Assembly: GCF_021049305.1 (NCBI RefSeq)
Contig: NZ_CP088081.1
Coordinates: 3,720,001-3,784,000 of the forward strand
Source: Ideonella dechloratans
Lineage (GTDB): Bacteria; Pseudomonadota; Gammaproteobacteria; Burkholderiales; Burkholderiaceae_C
Direction: 5' to 3'
DNA length: 64,000 nucleotides
Below, one piece after another: positions 8,197 to 16,950 of this stretch. Under the pieces are notes generated by a model. The model searched no databases. It worked only from the letters and a program-made list of their open reading frames with translations, and was not told the DNA's origin. Position 1 is the first letter of the stretch. Every line of letters starts with the position of its first letter. The position numbers were made by a program, and so were the translations under genes.

Positions 8197-9003
8197 TCAG
8201 AAGGCGTAGGGGCCGGGCCAGTCGCCCGTCACCGCGCCCAGCGTGACCAGGCCGTCGGCCAGGCTCCAGCGGTGCAGCAGGTAGCCCGGCGGCTCCAGGT
8301 TGAAGCGGGCCGGCTGGCCGGGGCGCAGCTCCAGCGCGATCTGGTGCGCGGTGCCGGGCGCGACGATGACCGGCACCCCGGCCAGCTGGCCATGGATGTG
8401 GCGGTGCAGGTGGCCGCACAGCAGGGCCAGCACCTGCGGGTGGCGCCCCAGCAGGCCGGCCAGGGCCTCGCGGCCTTCGCCCAGGTTCATGCCGTCCATC
8501 TCCTGCAGCCCGGTGTGCAGGGGCGGGTGGTGCAGGGCCAGCAGGGTGGGCCGCTGCGGGGCCTGCGCCAGGGTGTCGGCCAGCCAGTCCAGGCGCTCGC
8601 GGCAAAGCATGCCGCCGGGCCGGCCGGGGATCACCGTGTCCAGCCCGATCAGGCGCAGCGTGCTGCCCCCCTGGGGTTGGTCCAGCACCCACTGGGCGAA
8701 CGGGCCTTCGGCCGCCCAGGGCTGCTCCGGGAAGGCCTCGCGCAGCGCCGCCCGGTCGTCATGGTTGCCCGGCAGCAGGCGCATGGGCAGGCGCAGCGGC
8801 GCCAGCAGGGCCCGCAGCCGGGTGTACTCGGCCGGGTGGCCGCTGTCCACCAGGTCGCCGGTCAGCAGCACCAGGTCGGGCGCCGGGTCCAGCGCGGCCA
8901 CGCTGGCCACGGCCTGCTGCAGCAGGGCCGCGGTGTCCACCCGGCCGCTGGCCAGCGTGCCCGGGCGGGTGATGTGGCAGTCGCTCAGTTGCGCGATCAG
9001 CAT
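8197..9003 (-). CDS. CpdA-like metallophosphoesterase (cyclic or glycerophosphodiester type)
   Basis: The 268-residue protein carries every metal-binding block of the CpdA/GpdQ calcineurin-like family in order: QLSDCH (D-x-H), LTGDLVD, GNHDD, ALHHPP and CGHLHRH. The family hydrolyses phosphodiesters with a two-metal centre in the cytoplasm; members cleave 3',5'-cAMP or glycerophosphodiesters. Here it is the last gene of the ABC importer operon and its start overlaps the HAD phosphatase gene by 7 bases. That context points to a diester brought in by the transporter more than to cAMP signalling (inference). The ATG at 9003 sits directly before the conserved MLIAQLSD. Confidence 0.85.
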   Translation of the reverse strand: MLIAQLSDCHITRPGTLASGRVDTAALLQQAVASVAALDPAPDLVLLTGDLVDSGHPAEYTRLRALLAPLRLPMRLLPGNHDDRAALREAFPEQPWAAEGPFAQWVLDQPQGGSTLRLIGLDTVIPGRPGGMLCRERLDWLADTLAQAPQRPTLLALHHPPLHTGLQEMDGMNLGEGREALAGLLGRHPQVLALLCGHLHRHIHGQLAGVPVIVAPGTAHQIALELRPGQPARFNLEPPGYLLHRWSLADGLVTLGAVTGDWPGPYAF

Positions 9004-9788
9004 GGCAGCAGCACCTCGTTCACCCATTCCGCAAAACCCAGGCCGCCGGGCGCCTGGGTGATGTGGGCGGGCGGCACCGGCAGCGCGGCCAGATGCGGCC
9101 GGATGTTGGCCACGCCCACACTGCGCCGGAAGGTCTCGAACATCTGGGCGTCATTGAGCGAATCGCCCACGAAGGCAGCGTAGCCCGGGGCCTGGTCCGG
9201 TGTCCATCCGTGGTGACGCCGCACCCAGGCCAGCGAGGCGGCCTTCTTGCTGAAGTCGCCCAGCCAGAGGTTGATGTGGATGGAGCTGGCGGTGGCCTGC
9301 ACGCCCAGGGCATGGGCGGCGGCCACGGCCTCGCGCACCGTGTCGGCACGCACCGGCGGCACCACCTCCTGGGCGTGGTCCAGCGCCAGGTCGCAGCGCC
9401 GGTAGGTGTTGTCCAGGGCCAGGCGCAGGCCGGGGTACTGACGCAGCAGCGTGGCAGCCGCCTTCTGCAGCCAGGCCTGGTGGCGCATGCGGGTGGCCTC
9501 GTCCTGCCAGTCGCGGTAGCGCAGATGGCGGCCCTCGCGCTCGATCGTGAAGGCGCCGTTCTCGCCGATGACCGCGGTCACCGGCCAGGTGCGGGCGATC
9601 TGGTCGCACCAGCCCGCGCAGGCCCCGGTGACGGGCACCAGGGCGATGCCGGCCGCGGCCAGGCGCTCCATGGCCGCCAGCGTGACGGACGGCAGACGGC
9701 CCTCCCAGGTGAGGGTGTCGTCCACATCGGTCAGCACGACGCGGGGCAGCGGGTGTTCGGAAGGAATGGTGGTGGGCACGGGGGTCAC
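8997..9788 (-). CDS. HAD-IIB family phosphatase
   Basis: Motif I is DVDDTLT near the N-terminus, motif II lies in VPVTGACAGW and motif IV is GDSLNDAQM, so the catalytic Asp pair and Mg-binding acids are intact. The IIB cap and the GENGAFTIER segment resemble sugar-phosphate and mannosyl-phosphoglycerate phosphatases. The 263-residue frame starts at a GTG (9788-9786) that overlaps the stop of the upstream permease as GTGA, a sign of translational coupling. It also overlaps the phosphodiesterase start at its other end. Its position suggests it dephosphorylates a product of the imported compound in the cytoplasm; the true substrate is unknown. Confidence 0.8.
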   Translation of the reverse strand: MTPVPTTIPSEHPLPRVVLTDVDDTLTWEGRLPSVTLAAMERLAAAGIALVPVTGACAGWCDQIARTWPVTAVIGENGAFTIEREGRHLRYRDWQDEATRMRHQAWLQKAAATLLRQYPGLRLALDNTYRRCDLALDHAQEVVPPVRADTVREAVAAAHALGVQATASSIHINLWLGDFSKKAASLAWVRRHHGWTPDQAPGYAAFVGDSLNDAQMFETFRRSVGVANIRPHLAALPVPPAHITQAPGGLGFAEWVNEVLLPC

Positions 9789-10624
9789 TTCAGGCCGGCA
9801 TGCATGAAGGATTGCATGAACTGGCGCTGGAACACCAGAAAACCCGCCAGCAGTGGCCCCACCGACAACAGGGTGCCGGCCGACAGCACGCCCCAGTCCA
9901 CCCCCGTCTCGGGGGCGGCAAAGAGGGCCATGCCCACCGTCAGCGGCCGGCTGGCCTCGGTGTTGGTGGCCACCAGGGGCCAGAGGAAGTTGTTCCAGTG
10001 GTAGGCCACCGACACCAGGGCATAGGCCAGGTAGGTGGGCCGGGCCAGCGGCACGTAGACGCGCCAGAGGATGGCCAGACGACCCAGGCCCTCGATGCGG
10101 GCCGCGTCCTCCAGCTCCTGGGGCACGGTCATGAAGGTCTGGCGCAGCAGGAAGATGCCGAAGGCACTGGCCACATAGGGCAGGGCCACGCCCAGCCAGC
10201 GGTCCACCAGGCCCAGGCGGGCGATGCTGGCGTAGTTCTCGGCGATCAGCACCTCGGGCATCACCATCAGCTGCAGCAGCACCAGGGCGAACACCAGGCC
10301 CCGCCCGGCAAAGCGCAGCCGCGCCAGCGCATAGGCCGCCAGGGTGCAGACCGTGAGCTGCAGGGCCAGCAGCAGCGTGACGATGGCCACGGTGTTGAGC
10401 AGGTAGTGGCCGAAGGGCGCCACCTGCCAGGCGGCCCGGAAGTTGTCCAGGCCCCAGGGGCCGGCCAGGTCGAACTGCAGCGCGCCCGCCCCCGGGCGGA
10501 AGGCCACCCAGCCCAGCAGCAGCAGGGGCAGCACCCACAGCGCGCCCAGCAGCCAGGCCAGGGCCCGCGACGGGCCGGCCGAGAAGGGAGAGGTCAGGGT
10601 CGTCACTTGCGTCACCGTCGTCAC
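9785..10624 (-). CDS. ABC importer permease 2 (MalG/UgpE type)
   Basis: The 279-residue inner-membrane protein has about six transmembrane segments and the EAA loop near LEDAARIEGLGRLAILWRVYVPLARP, which couples permeases to the ATPase. This is the carbohydrate-uptake-1 permease family. I start it at the GTG at 10624, 14 bases after the previous stop and 9 bases after an AGG; GTGs at 10615 and 10606 are in frame as well. With the preceding permease it forms the membrane channel of the importer encoded by this operon. Confidence 0.85.
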   Translation of the reverse strand: MTTVTQVTTLTSPFSAGPSRALAWLLGALWVLPLLLLGWVAFRPGAGALQFDLAGPWGLDNFRAAWQVAPFGHYLLNTVAIVTLLLALQLTVCTLAAYALARLRFAGRGLVFALVLLQLMVMPEVLIAENYASIARLGLVDRWLGVALPYVASAFGIFLLRQTFMTVPQELEDAARIEGLGRLAILWRVYVPLARPTYLAYALVSVAYHWNNFLWPLVATNTEASRPLTVGMALFAAPETGVDWGVLSAGTLLSVGPLLAGFLVFQRQFMQSFMHAGLK

Positions 10625-10638
10625 GTGCGGGCGCCTCG

Positions 10639-11544
10639 TCAGCGGTAGTGGATGCGCCGCGCCAGCCAGAACTGCGCGGCCGAGACCGCCCCCAGCAGGG
10701 CCAGCAACACCAGCGTCAGGGCCGCGGCGTAGTTCAGGTCCTGGAACTTGAAGGCGATCTCGTAGAGGTAGTAGAGCAGCAGGGTGCTGGCGTTGTTGGG
10801 CCCGCCACGGGTCAGCACGAAGAGGTGGTCCACCAGCTTGACGGCGTTGATCAGCGCGTTGACGCCGACGAACAGCGTGGTGGGCGCCAGCAGCGGCAGC
10901 GTGACCCGGCGCAGCCGCGTCCAGGCCGAGGGCGCTTCCAGCCGGGCCGCGTCCATCAGCTCGGGCGAGAGCGACTGCAGCGCCGCCAGGTAGAAGACCA
11001 TGAAGAAGCCGGCCTCCTTCCAGACAGTCACGGCCATCAGCGCCCACAGCGCGGTGCCGGCGTCGCCCAGCCAGTTGGGCCCGTGCAGGCCGGCCCAGGC
11101 CAGGGCCCGGTTGAGCAGGCCGATGTCGGGTGCGTAGAAGATCAGCCAGAGGTTGGCCGCCGCCACCATGGGCAGCACGGTGGGCGTGAAGAAGGCCAGG
11201 CGCAGCAGGCCGCGACCGGCGAAGCGGTCCTGCACCCACAGGGCCATGGCCAGCGCCAGGCCCACCGACAGCGGCACCGTCACCGCCGCGTAGAGCGCGT
11301 TGTTGCGCAGGGCCTGGCGGAAGACCGGGTCCTCGGCCAGGGCGCGCAGCTGGTCGGCGCCGGTGAAGGCCGCGGGCAGGCCCGGCGCCTCGGTGTGCAG
11401 GGCCTGCCAGAGGCTGGCCAGCGTGGGGCCGTAGGTGAAGCCGGCCAGCAGCAGCAGGGCCGGGGCCAGCAGGGCCCAGGCCAGGGCGGCCTGGCCTGCC
11501 GGGCGCCGGGGACTCGGCGGGGTGCGGGTCGGCGTCACCGTCAC
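10639..11544 (-). CDS. ABC importer permease 1 (MalF/UgpA type)
   Basis: This 301-residue permease begins with a cytoplasmic Pro/Arg-rich tail, then LAWALLAPALLLLAGF as its first membrane helix. It ends with the EAA-type loop MDAARLEAPSAWTRLRRVTLPLL and the segment LTRGGPNNASTLLLYYLYE, which is typical of UgpA-like and other sugar permeases. The GTG at 11544 gives a 9-base gap to the solute-binding gene; GTG at 11538 is an alternative start. It pairs with the downstream permease and sits in the inner membrane. Confidence 0.85.
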   Translation of the reverse strand: MTVTPTRTPPSPRRPAGQAALAWALLAPALLLLAGFTYGPTLASLWQALHTEAPGLPAAFTGADQLRALAEDPVFRQALRNNALYAAVTVPLSVGLALAMALWVQDRFAGRGLLRLAFFTPTVLPMVAAANLWLIFYAPDIGLLNRALAWAGLHGPNWLGDAGTALWALMAVTVWKEAGFFMVFYLAALQSLSPELMDAARLEAPSAWTRLRRVTLPLLAPTTLFVGVNALINAVKLVDHLFVLTRGGPNNASTLLLYYLYEIAFKFQDLNYAAALTLVLLALLGAVSAAQFWLARRIHYR

Positions 11545-11553
11545 GGCCGGGGC

Positions 11554-12843
11554 TCAGCGCTGGTAGGGCTTGAGCAGGCGGTCGGCCTGGGCCTGGGCAG
11601 CGTCCAGCGCGGGCAGGGCGGCCTGCTGGCCGGTGATGACCGACTGGATCGCGTCGTCGAGCAGCTTGCGCACGCGGCCGGCCTGGTGGGTGGCCAGCTC
11701 GGCGGTGGCGACCTTGAGCTGGTCGCGCGCCACCAGGGCCTGCGGCACCTTGGCCGCATAGGTCTTCAGCGCGGGGGTGTCGTAGCTGGCGGCGCTCACA
11801 CCCACATAGCCGGTGGCCACGCTCCACTGGGCCGAGCGCTCCGGCGCGGTCAGGAACTTGACCAGGCGGTAGGCGGCCTGCTGCTCGGCCTCGCTGCCGC
11901 TCTTGAACAGGTAGAAGTTGCCGCCGCCGGTGGGCGAGCCGGGCTCGGTGTGGGCGGGCAGCGGGGCCACGCCGACGTCGAACTTGGCCTCCTTCATCAC
12001 CGCGGTCAGGTTGCCGGTGGAGTGCCACATGATGGCCGTCTTGCCCTCGACGAAGTTCTGACGCAGCGTGCCCCATTCGATCAGGCCCTTGGGGCTCAGG
12101 CCGTCCTGGGCCAGGCCGGCCCAGTAGTTCAGCGCCTCGACCGACTTGGGGCTGTTGAAGAAGGTCTTGTTGCCGGCCGGGTTCATCAGCGGCTGGCCGT
12201 TCTGCTTGGTCAGGGCGCCGAACATCCAGTAGGCGTAGCCGGTGGAGGGGATCATCACGCCCCAGCGGCTGGTGGTGGCGCCGTCCTTCTGCACCAGCTT
12301 GGCGGCGTCGGCGTGCAGCTCGGCCCAGGTGCGCGGCGGCTTCTCCGGGTCCAGGCCGGCCTGGCGGAAGGCGTCCTTGTTGTAGTACATGACGATGGTC
12401 GAGCGCTGGAAGGGGATGCCCCAGGTCTTGCCATCGGCCACGCCGTTCTCCATCAGCGCGGGGTAGAAGCTCTTGAGCCAGGCGCGGTCCTCGGGCGTCT
12501 TGGCAAAGTCGTCGAAGGGGCGGATCACGCCCAGGTCCTTCAGCTCGTGCAGGTCGATGGAGAACAGCACCGAGGTCTGCACCGGCGTGCCGGCCTTGAG
12601 CGCGGCCAGGGCCTTGGTGCGGGCGTCGTCGTAGTTGCCGGCGTAGATGGCTTCGACCTTGACGTCGGGGTTGGCCTGCTGGAACTCGCCCACCAGGGTG
12701 TCCACCACCTGGGTGAGCGGGCCGCCCACCGAGATCGGGTAGTACATGGTGATGCGGGTGGGCTCGGCGGCGGCGGCACCGAAGGTGGCCAGGGCGCTCA
12801 TGGCGCCCAGGGCCAGGGCCAGGCATCGGGTCTGCAGGGACAT
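11554..12843 (-). CDS. Periplasmic solute-binding protein, UgpB-like
   Basis: The 429-residue precursor has a signal peptide ending in GAAAAEP near residue 26. The mature protein matches the extracellular solute-binding family 1 fold: YYPISVGGPLTQVVDTLVGEFQQ, then GIPFQRSTIVMYYNKDAF and, near residue 300, GGGNFYLFK with FLTAPERSAQWSVATGYVGVS. This last block strongly recalls UgpB, the sn-glycerol-3-phosphate and glycerophosphodiester binder, although sugar-specific relatives look similar. An AGGAG lies 7 bases before the ATG at 12843. The phosphatase and phosphodiesterase genes later in the operon support a phosphorylated ligand. Confidence 0.8.
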   Translation of the reverse strand: MSLQTRCLALALGAMSALATFGAAAAEPTRITMYYPISVGGPLTQVVDTLVGEFQQANPDVKVEAIYAGNYDDARTKALAALKAGTPVQTSVLFSIDLHELKDLGVIRPFDDFAKTPEDRAWLKSFYPALMENGVADGKTWGIPFQRSTIVMYYNKDAFRQAGLDPEKPPRTWAELHADAAKLVQKDGATTSRWGVMIPSTGYAYWMFGALTKQNGQPLMNPAGNKTFFNSPKSVEALNYWAGLAQDGLSPKGLIEWGTLRQNFVEGKTAIMWHSTGNLTAVMKEAKFDVGVAPLPAHTEPGSPTGGGNFYLFKSGSEAEQQAAYRLVKFLTAPERSAQWSVATGYVGVSAASYDTPALKTYAAKVPQALVARDQLKVATAELATHQAGRVRKLLDDAIQSVITGQQAALPALDAAQAQADRLLKPYQR

Positions 12844-12894
12844 CGCTATCTCCTTGGGTCGGTCGTGGGGAGGGACGGAAAAACGAACCGGGGC

Positions 12895-13869
12895 TCAGGC
12901 GTCCTCGGACGGGAAACGGCATTCGCGCTCGGCCGGCCAGCCCAGGCTCATCGGCTGACCCAGCGGCAGCGCCTCGCGGCCGGCGTGGCGCACCTTGATC
13001 ACCTGGCCGTGCAGGCGCAGGCTCAGCAGACGGTCGGCGCCGTGGTACTCGGCGCTTTCCAGCACAGCGGTGTGCGGGCCCTGGCCCAGCGTGATGTGCT
13101 CGGGCCGGATGCCGCGCAGGCCGTCCTCGCCGGGCAGGCGGATCAGGTTCATCGGCGGCTGGCCGATGAAGCGCGCCACCACCGGGCTGACCGGGCGCTC
13201 GTAGAGTTCGATGGGCGTGCCCACCTGGGCGATGCGGCCCTGGTGCAGCAGCACGATGCGGTCGGCCATGCCCATGGCCTCCACCTGGTCGTGGGTGACG
13301 TAGACCAGGGTCAGGCCCAGGGCCTGCTGCAGCCGGCGCAGCTCCACCCGCATCTCGGCGCGCAGCTGGGCATCCAGGTTGCTCAGCGGTTCGTCCATCA
13401 GGCACAGCGGGTGCTGCGACACCGCCGCCCGCGCCAGCGCCACGCGCTGCCGCTGCCCGCCGGAGAGCTGGCCGGGCTTGCGCGCCAGCAGCGGCGCCAG
13501 GCCCAGCAGCGCGGCCGCGTGGTCCAGCCGGCGGGCCTGCTCGTCGCGCGGCAGGCGGCGGGCCTTCAGGCCGAAGACGATGTTCTCGGCCACGCTCAGG
13601 TGCGGGAACAGGGCGTAGGACTGGAACACCATGCTGAGGCGGCGCTGCGCCGGCTCCAGCGCGGTGACGTCCTGGCCGTCGATGCAGATGCGCCCGGCCT
13701 GGGGCCGGTCCAGCCCGGCGATCAGGCGCAGCAGCGTGGTCTTGCCGCAGCCCGAGGCCCCCAGCAGCGCGACGAACTCGCCCGGCGCCACCGCCAGGTC
13801 GATGCCGCGCAGCACCGGCTGGCCATCGAACTGCTGGGCCAGCCCTTCCAGGGTCAGTGCCGCCGTCAT
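12895..13869 (-). CDS. ABC importer ATPase (UgpC/MalK type)
   Basis: The 324-residue ATPase has Walker A GASGCGKTT (about residues 37-45), the signature LSGGQRQR, Walker B LCLMDEP followed by the D-loop SNLDAQLR, and the switch His in THDQVEAM. After about residue 240 a short regulatory TOBE-like domain follows (GIRPEHITLG). This layout is typical of UgpC and MalK, which energise uptake on the cytoplasmic face. The ATG at 13869 overlaps the stop of the DeoR gene as ATGA, so the regulator and transporter are co-translated. Longer in-frame readings upstream are antisense-like noise within the DeoR gene. Confidence 0.9.
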   Translation of the reverse strand: MTAALTLEGLAQQFDGQPVLRGIDLAVAPGEFVALLGASGCGKTTLLRLIAGLDRPQAGRICIDGQDVTALEPAQRRLSMVFQSYALFPHLSVAENIVFGLKARRLPRDEQARRLDHAAALLGLAPLLARKPGQLSGGQRQRVALARAAVSQHPLCLMDEPLSNLDAQLRAEMRVELRRLQQALGLTLVYVTHDQVEAMGMADRIVLLHQGRIAQVGTPIELYERPVSPVVARFIGQPPMNLIRLPGEDGLRGIRPEHITLGQGPHTAVLESAEYHGADRLLSLRLHGQVIKVRHAGREALPLGQPMSLGWPAERECRFPSEDA

Positions 13870-14636
13870 GCCGCCACCCCGCAGCGATGCAGGGCCACGC
13901 CGGCCCGCTCGCACAGGGCCTGCAGGGCCTCGGGCGCCTCGTCGTCGGTGAAGAGATGGTCCAGCTCGGCCAGGGGCGCCACCCGGCAGGGCGCGGCCCG
14001 CAGGTACTTGCTGCCATCGGCCAGCAGCAGCTGGCTCTGGCTGTGCGCCAGCAGCACGCGGCTGAGCTCGGCCTCCTCGGGCTGGAACTCGCAGAGCACG
14101 CCCTCGGCCGTGATGCCGCCGGCCCCCAGCACCGCCACATGGGCCTCGAAGCGCTGCAAAAAGTCCAGCGTGGCAAAGCCCATCAGGTCGCGGTCGGCGG
14201 GCCGCAGGCGGCCGCCGGCCAGCCAGGTCTCCACCGCCGGCTTGTCGGCCAGGGCCAGGGCGGCGTCCAGGTTGTTGGTCACCACGCGCAGGGGCTTCTC
14301 CGGCGGCAGGGCGCGGGCGAATTCGGCCACCGTGGTGCCGTAGCCCAGGAAGACGGTGGCCTCGTCCTGCAACCACGCCACCGCCGCCCGGGCGATGCGG
14401 CGCTTGCGCTCGCCCTGCACCCCGCTGCGCTGGGCGAAGCTGCGGTTGTGCTGGGCCGCCTGCAGCGCCAGCCCGCCATGCTGGCGACGCGCCAGGCCCT
14501 GCTCGCACAGGGTCTGCACATCGCGCCGGATGGTCTGCGGGCTGACCTGGAAGCGGTCGGCCAGCTGCTCGGTGCCCAGCTGATGGGCCTCCTGCAGCCA
14601 GGCCAGGATGTCGCGCTGACGGGGGCTGATGTTCAT
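13866..14636 (-). CDS. DeoR/GlpR family repressor, first gene of the importer operon
   Basis: The 256-residue protein starts with a DeoR winged helix (RQRDILAWLQ, then RFQVSPQTIRRDVQTLCEQGLARRQHGG). The rest is the DeoR sensor domain with FLGYGTTVAEFARAL, VVTNNLDAAL and LLADGSKY, the loops that bind a sugar phosphate or glycerol-3-phosphate in GlpR. It heads the operon and probably represses it until a phosphorylated inducer appears, which agrees with a transporter for a phosphorylated carbon source. A candidate operator lies 15 bases upstream of its start. Confidence 0.9.
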   Translation of the reverse strand: MNISPRQRDILAWLQEAHQLGTEQLADRFQVSPQTIRRDVQTLCEQGLARRQHGGLALQAAQHNRSFAQRSGVQGERKRRIARAAVAWLQDEATVFLGYGTTVAEFARALPPEKPLRVVTNNLDAALALADKPAVETWLAGGRLRPADRDLMGFATLDFLQRFEAHVAVLGAGGITAEGVLCEFQPEEAELSRVLLAHSQSQLLLADGSKYLRAAPCRVAPLAELDHLFTDDEAPEALQALCERAGVALHRCGVAA

Positions 14637-14650
14637 TCGCTCGCTCGGAT

Positions 14651-14664
14651 CTTTCGAATGAAAG
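14651..14664 (-). promoter_or_regulatory. Candidate DeoR/GlpR operator
   Basis: CTTTC (14651-14655) and GAAAG (14660-14664) form an inverted repeat around GAAT, giving a TTCGAA-like core similar to GlpR sites in other proteobacteria. It is the only A+T-leaning patch between the regulator and the divergent gene. Assignment rests on position and core only. Confidence 0.35.
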
Positions 14665-14752
14665 TGTCCGAAGCGGGCGTGTCAGGGGCATGACAGGCCC
14701 GCGGGCCGCCGCGCTAGCATCGCGGCGACAGACCGGACAGGGAGAACACGCC

Positions 14753-15397
14753 ATGCGCACCGAGCCGCAGCCAAGCCGACCGATCGCTCTTGCCACCCGT
14801 GCCGCGCTGGTCGCGACGGGGCTGCTGGCTTTGGGCAGGGCGGTGGAGGCCGCCCCCGGCCCCAGCTTCGACTGCCGCGCCCGGGATCTGGCCAGCGCGG
14901 CCCGCCTGGTCTGCCAGGACCCGGCCCTGGCCGCCCTGGACCGGCAGTTGACCCAGGTCTATGCCCAGGCCCGCGCCAAGGCCACGAACGAACACCCGCC
15001 GGTGCTGAAGGCCAGCCAGCGCGGCTGGGTCAAGGGGCGCGACGACTGCTGGAAGGCGCCGGACCTGCGGGCCTGCGTGGAGGCCAGCTACCGCCAGCGC
15101 ATCAGCGAGCTGCAGGCGCGCTACCGCCTGGTGCCCATGCGCGGACCCTTCTTCTGGGCCTGCAACGGTCAGCAGGCCAACGAACTGGTGGTGACCTTCT
15201 TCGCCACCGAGCCGGCCACGCTGATCGCCGAGCGCGGCGACCAGAGCGTGCTGATGACCCAGGTGCCGGCCGCCAGCGGCACCCACTACGAAGGCCCCAA
15301 CGAATCCTTCTGGGAGCACCAGGGCGAGGCCACGGTGCGCTGGGGCTTCGGCGCGCCGGAGATGCGCTGCACCCCGGCCGCGATCACCCGCCCCTGA
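14753..15397 (+). CDS. Exported LprI-MliC fusion, predicted lysozyme inhibitor
   Basis: After a signal peptide (cleavage near VEAAPG, residue 34), residues about 38-125 show the DUF1311/LprI pattern: FDCRARDLASAARLVCQDPALAALDRQL, a central RGWVKGRDDC and CVEASYRQRISEL, with the four cysteines spaced as in that family. Residues about 130-207 match MliC: FWACNGQQANELVVTF, a repeat of short beta strands, SGTHYEGPNESFWEHQGEA and a closing Cys. Both families are described as lysozyme inhibitors, so this is a two-domain periplasmic protein that may protect peptidoglycan. I start at the ATG at 14753 with GGGAGA upstream; an upstream ATG (14690) would disrupt the signal peptide. Confidence 0.75.
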   Translation: MRTEPQPSRPIALATRAALVATGLLALGRAVEAAPGPSFDCRARDLASAARLVCQDPALAALDRQLTQVYAQARAKATNEHPPVLKASQRGWVKGRDDCWKAPDLRACVEASYRQRISELQARYRLVPMRGPFFWACNGQQANELVVTFFATEPATLIAERGDQSVLMTQVPAASGTHYEGPNESFWEHQGEATVRWGFGAPEMRCTPAAITRP

Positions 15398-15623
15398 GCC
15401 CGCTCAGCTGGCGCTGACGGTCCCGGCCTGGGCCCGCTCAACACGTCGGCGCCGTCCCCCCTGCCGGCGGGCGCGGTGTCAAGGTTGTGGCGCAGCGCCT
15501 TGGCTGCCGTCACCGGGACGCTGATAGGCAGCGTGGCGACGGGGGCGGTCGTGACGGCGCTGCAGTCCGGCAGCCGAGGCGACTGGCGAAGGCGGCCATC
15601 GGATGCGCGGCCGCGGCATGGGT

Positions 15624-16907
15624 TCACGCCGTGGCGGGCGGCGGCAGCCGGGAGGCGAGCGGCCCGCTCAGCAGCGCCCGGAAGACCTCGACCGGCAGGC
15701 CCTGGCCGCCGGTGGTCCACACCAGGGGCACGACCGGCGCGGGGCACCAGGCGGCCACGGCCTCGGCCCAGGGGCCGGCCAGCATCTCGTGGGCCACGAA
15801 GCCGGCGGCGGCCGAGGGCTCCAACTGCAGGCCGTGCGCCTCGTGCTGGAAACGCAGCATGCGCAGCAGGTCGGCGTCGCTCACCGTCACCACCGCGTCC
15901 ACCAGCGGGCCGGCCAGGGCCGCCACCCGGGCCGAGGCGCGCGGCACGGCCAGGCCATCGGCCACGGTGTGGTTGGACAGGCCGATATCGTAGACGCTGA
16001 CCGCATCGTCGCCGGTGGCCAGGCGCAGCAGGAAGCAGGGCGCGGCCACAGGCTCGACGAACACCACCTGCACCGCGTCGCCCCACAGGCACTTGAGGCC
16101 GAAGGCCACGCCGCCGGGCGCGCCGCCCACGCCGCAGGGCAGGTAGACGCGCAGTGGCCGCGCCGCCGTGGGCGCCAGGCCCTGGGCCGCCAGCTGCGGC
16201 GCCAGATCCCAGGCCGCCGCGGCATAGCCCAGGAAGAGCAGCAGCGAGTCCTCGTCGTCGATGAAATAGGCCGCCGGATCGGCCGCGGCCAGGGCGCGGG
16301 CGCCGGCCACCGCCTGGGCGTAGTCGCCCGCGTGTTCCACCACCGTGGCGCCCACCGCGCGCAGCCGGTCCTTCTTCCAGGCCTGGGCGTCGTGCGACAT
16401 GTGCACCGCCACCCCCAGGCCCAGCGCGCGGGCCATCACGCCCACGCTGTAGCCCAGGTTGCCGGTGCTGCCCACCAGCACCCGGTGGCGGGCGAACAGG
16501 GCGCGGGCCGGGGCATCGGCCAGCAGCGCCCGGTTGCCGTCGGGCGCCAGCAGGCCGGCGTCCAGCGCCAGCTGCTCGGCGTGGCACAGCACCTCGTAGA
16601 CCCCGCCGCGGGCCTTGATGCAGGCGGTGATGGGCAGCTGGTGGTCGGCCTTGACCCACAGCGCGCGGCCATGGTCGTCGCCCTGGCGCAGCAGCGGCGA
16701 ATCGATGCGGCCGTCCGGCCCGAGTTCGTGCGGGAACAGGCGGGCCAGCAGCGGGCCGAAGCGCCGCCAGTTGGCCACCGCCGCCTCCACGTCAGCCCGG
16801 CCGACGGGGCTGTCGGCCAGCACCTGGGCCGCCGACCGGCGCTGCGGGTGGGGCCAGAAGAAGGGTTGGGCCGCACGCAACGGCGCGGGCAGGTCGGACA
16901 GGGACAT
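15624..16907 (-). CDS. dsdA: D-serine ammonia-lyase (D-serine dehydratase)
   Basis: The 427-residue protein is close in length to E. coli DsdA (442). ITACIKARGGVYEV places the PLP-binding lysine at residue 98. GSTGNLGYSVG supplies the phosphate/Asn loop and PCGVGGAPGGVAFG the glycine-rich PLP phosphate cup. It converts D-serine to pyruvate and ammonia in the cytoplasm, detoxifying D-serine and using it as a nutrient. No DsdC regulator or D-serine permease is adjacent. The ATG at 16907 has no good ribosome-binding site, but the family N-terminus fits. The 226 bases after its stop (15398-15623) contain no convincing gene. Confidence 0.92.
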   Translation of the reverse strand: MSLSDLPAPLRAAQPFFWPHPQRRSAAQVLADSPVGRADVEAAVANWRRFGPLLARLFPHELGPDGRIDSPLLRQGDDHGRALWVKADHQLPITACIKARGGVYEVLCHAEQLALDAGLLAPDGNRALLADAPARALFARHRVLVGSTGNLGYSVGVMARALGLGVAVHMSHDAQAWKKDRLRAVGATVVEHAGDYAQAVAGARALAAADPAAYFIDDEDSLLLFLGYAAAAWDLAPQLAAQGLAPTAARPLRVYLPCGVGGAPGGVAFGLKCLWGDAVQVVFVEPVAAPCFLLRLATGDDAVSVYDIGLSNHTVADGLAVPRASARVAALAGPLVDAVVTVSDADLLRMLRFQHEAHGLQLEPSAAAGFVAHEMLAGPWAEAVAAWCPAPVVPLVWTTGGQGLPVEVFRALLSGPLASRLPPPATA

Positions 16908-16950
16908 GGCAGAACGGGCCCGCAGGCCGCCAGGACGGGACCGTCCGAGC

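Noticed and set aside
10648..14343. A long open frame on the + strand opposite the importer operon
   Set aside because: It runs across four well-identified genes on the minus strand and has only low-complexity residues. Not a gene.
15476..15623. A GTG-started peptide with a plausible membrane segment (LAAVTGTLIGSVATGAVVTAL) in the gap after dsdA
   Set aside because: The sequence beyond about 35 residues turns Arg/Pro-rich and overlaps dsdA in antisense. It may be a decayed fragment of a membrane protein but there is too little to call a gene.
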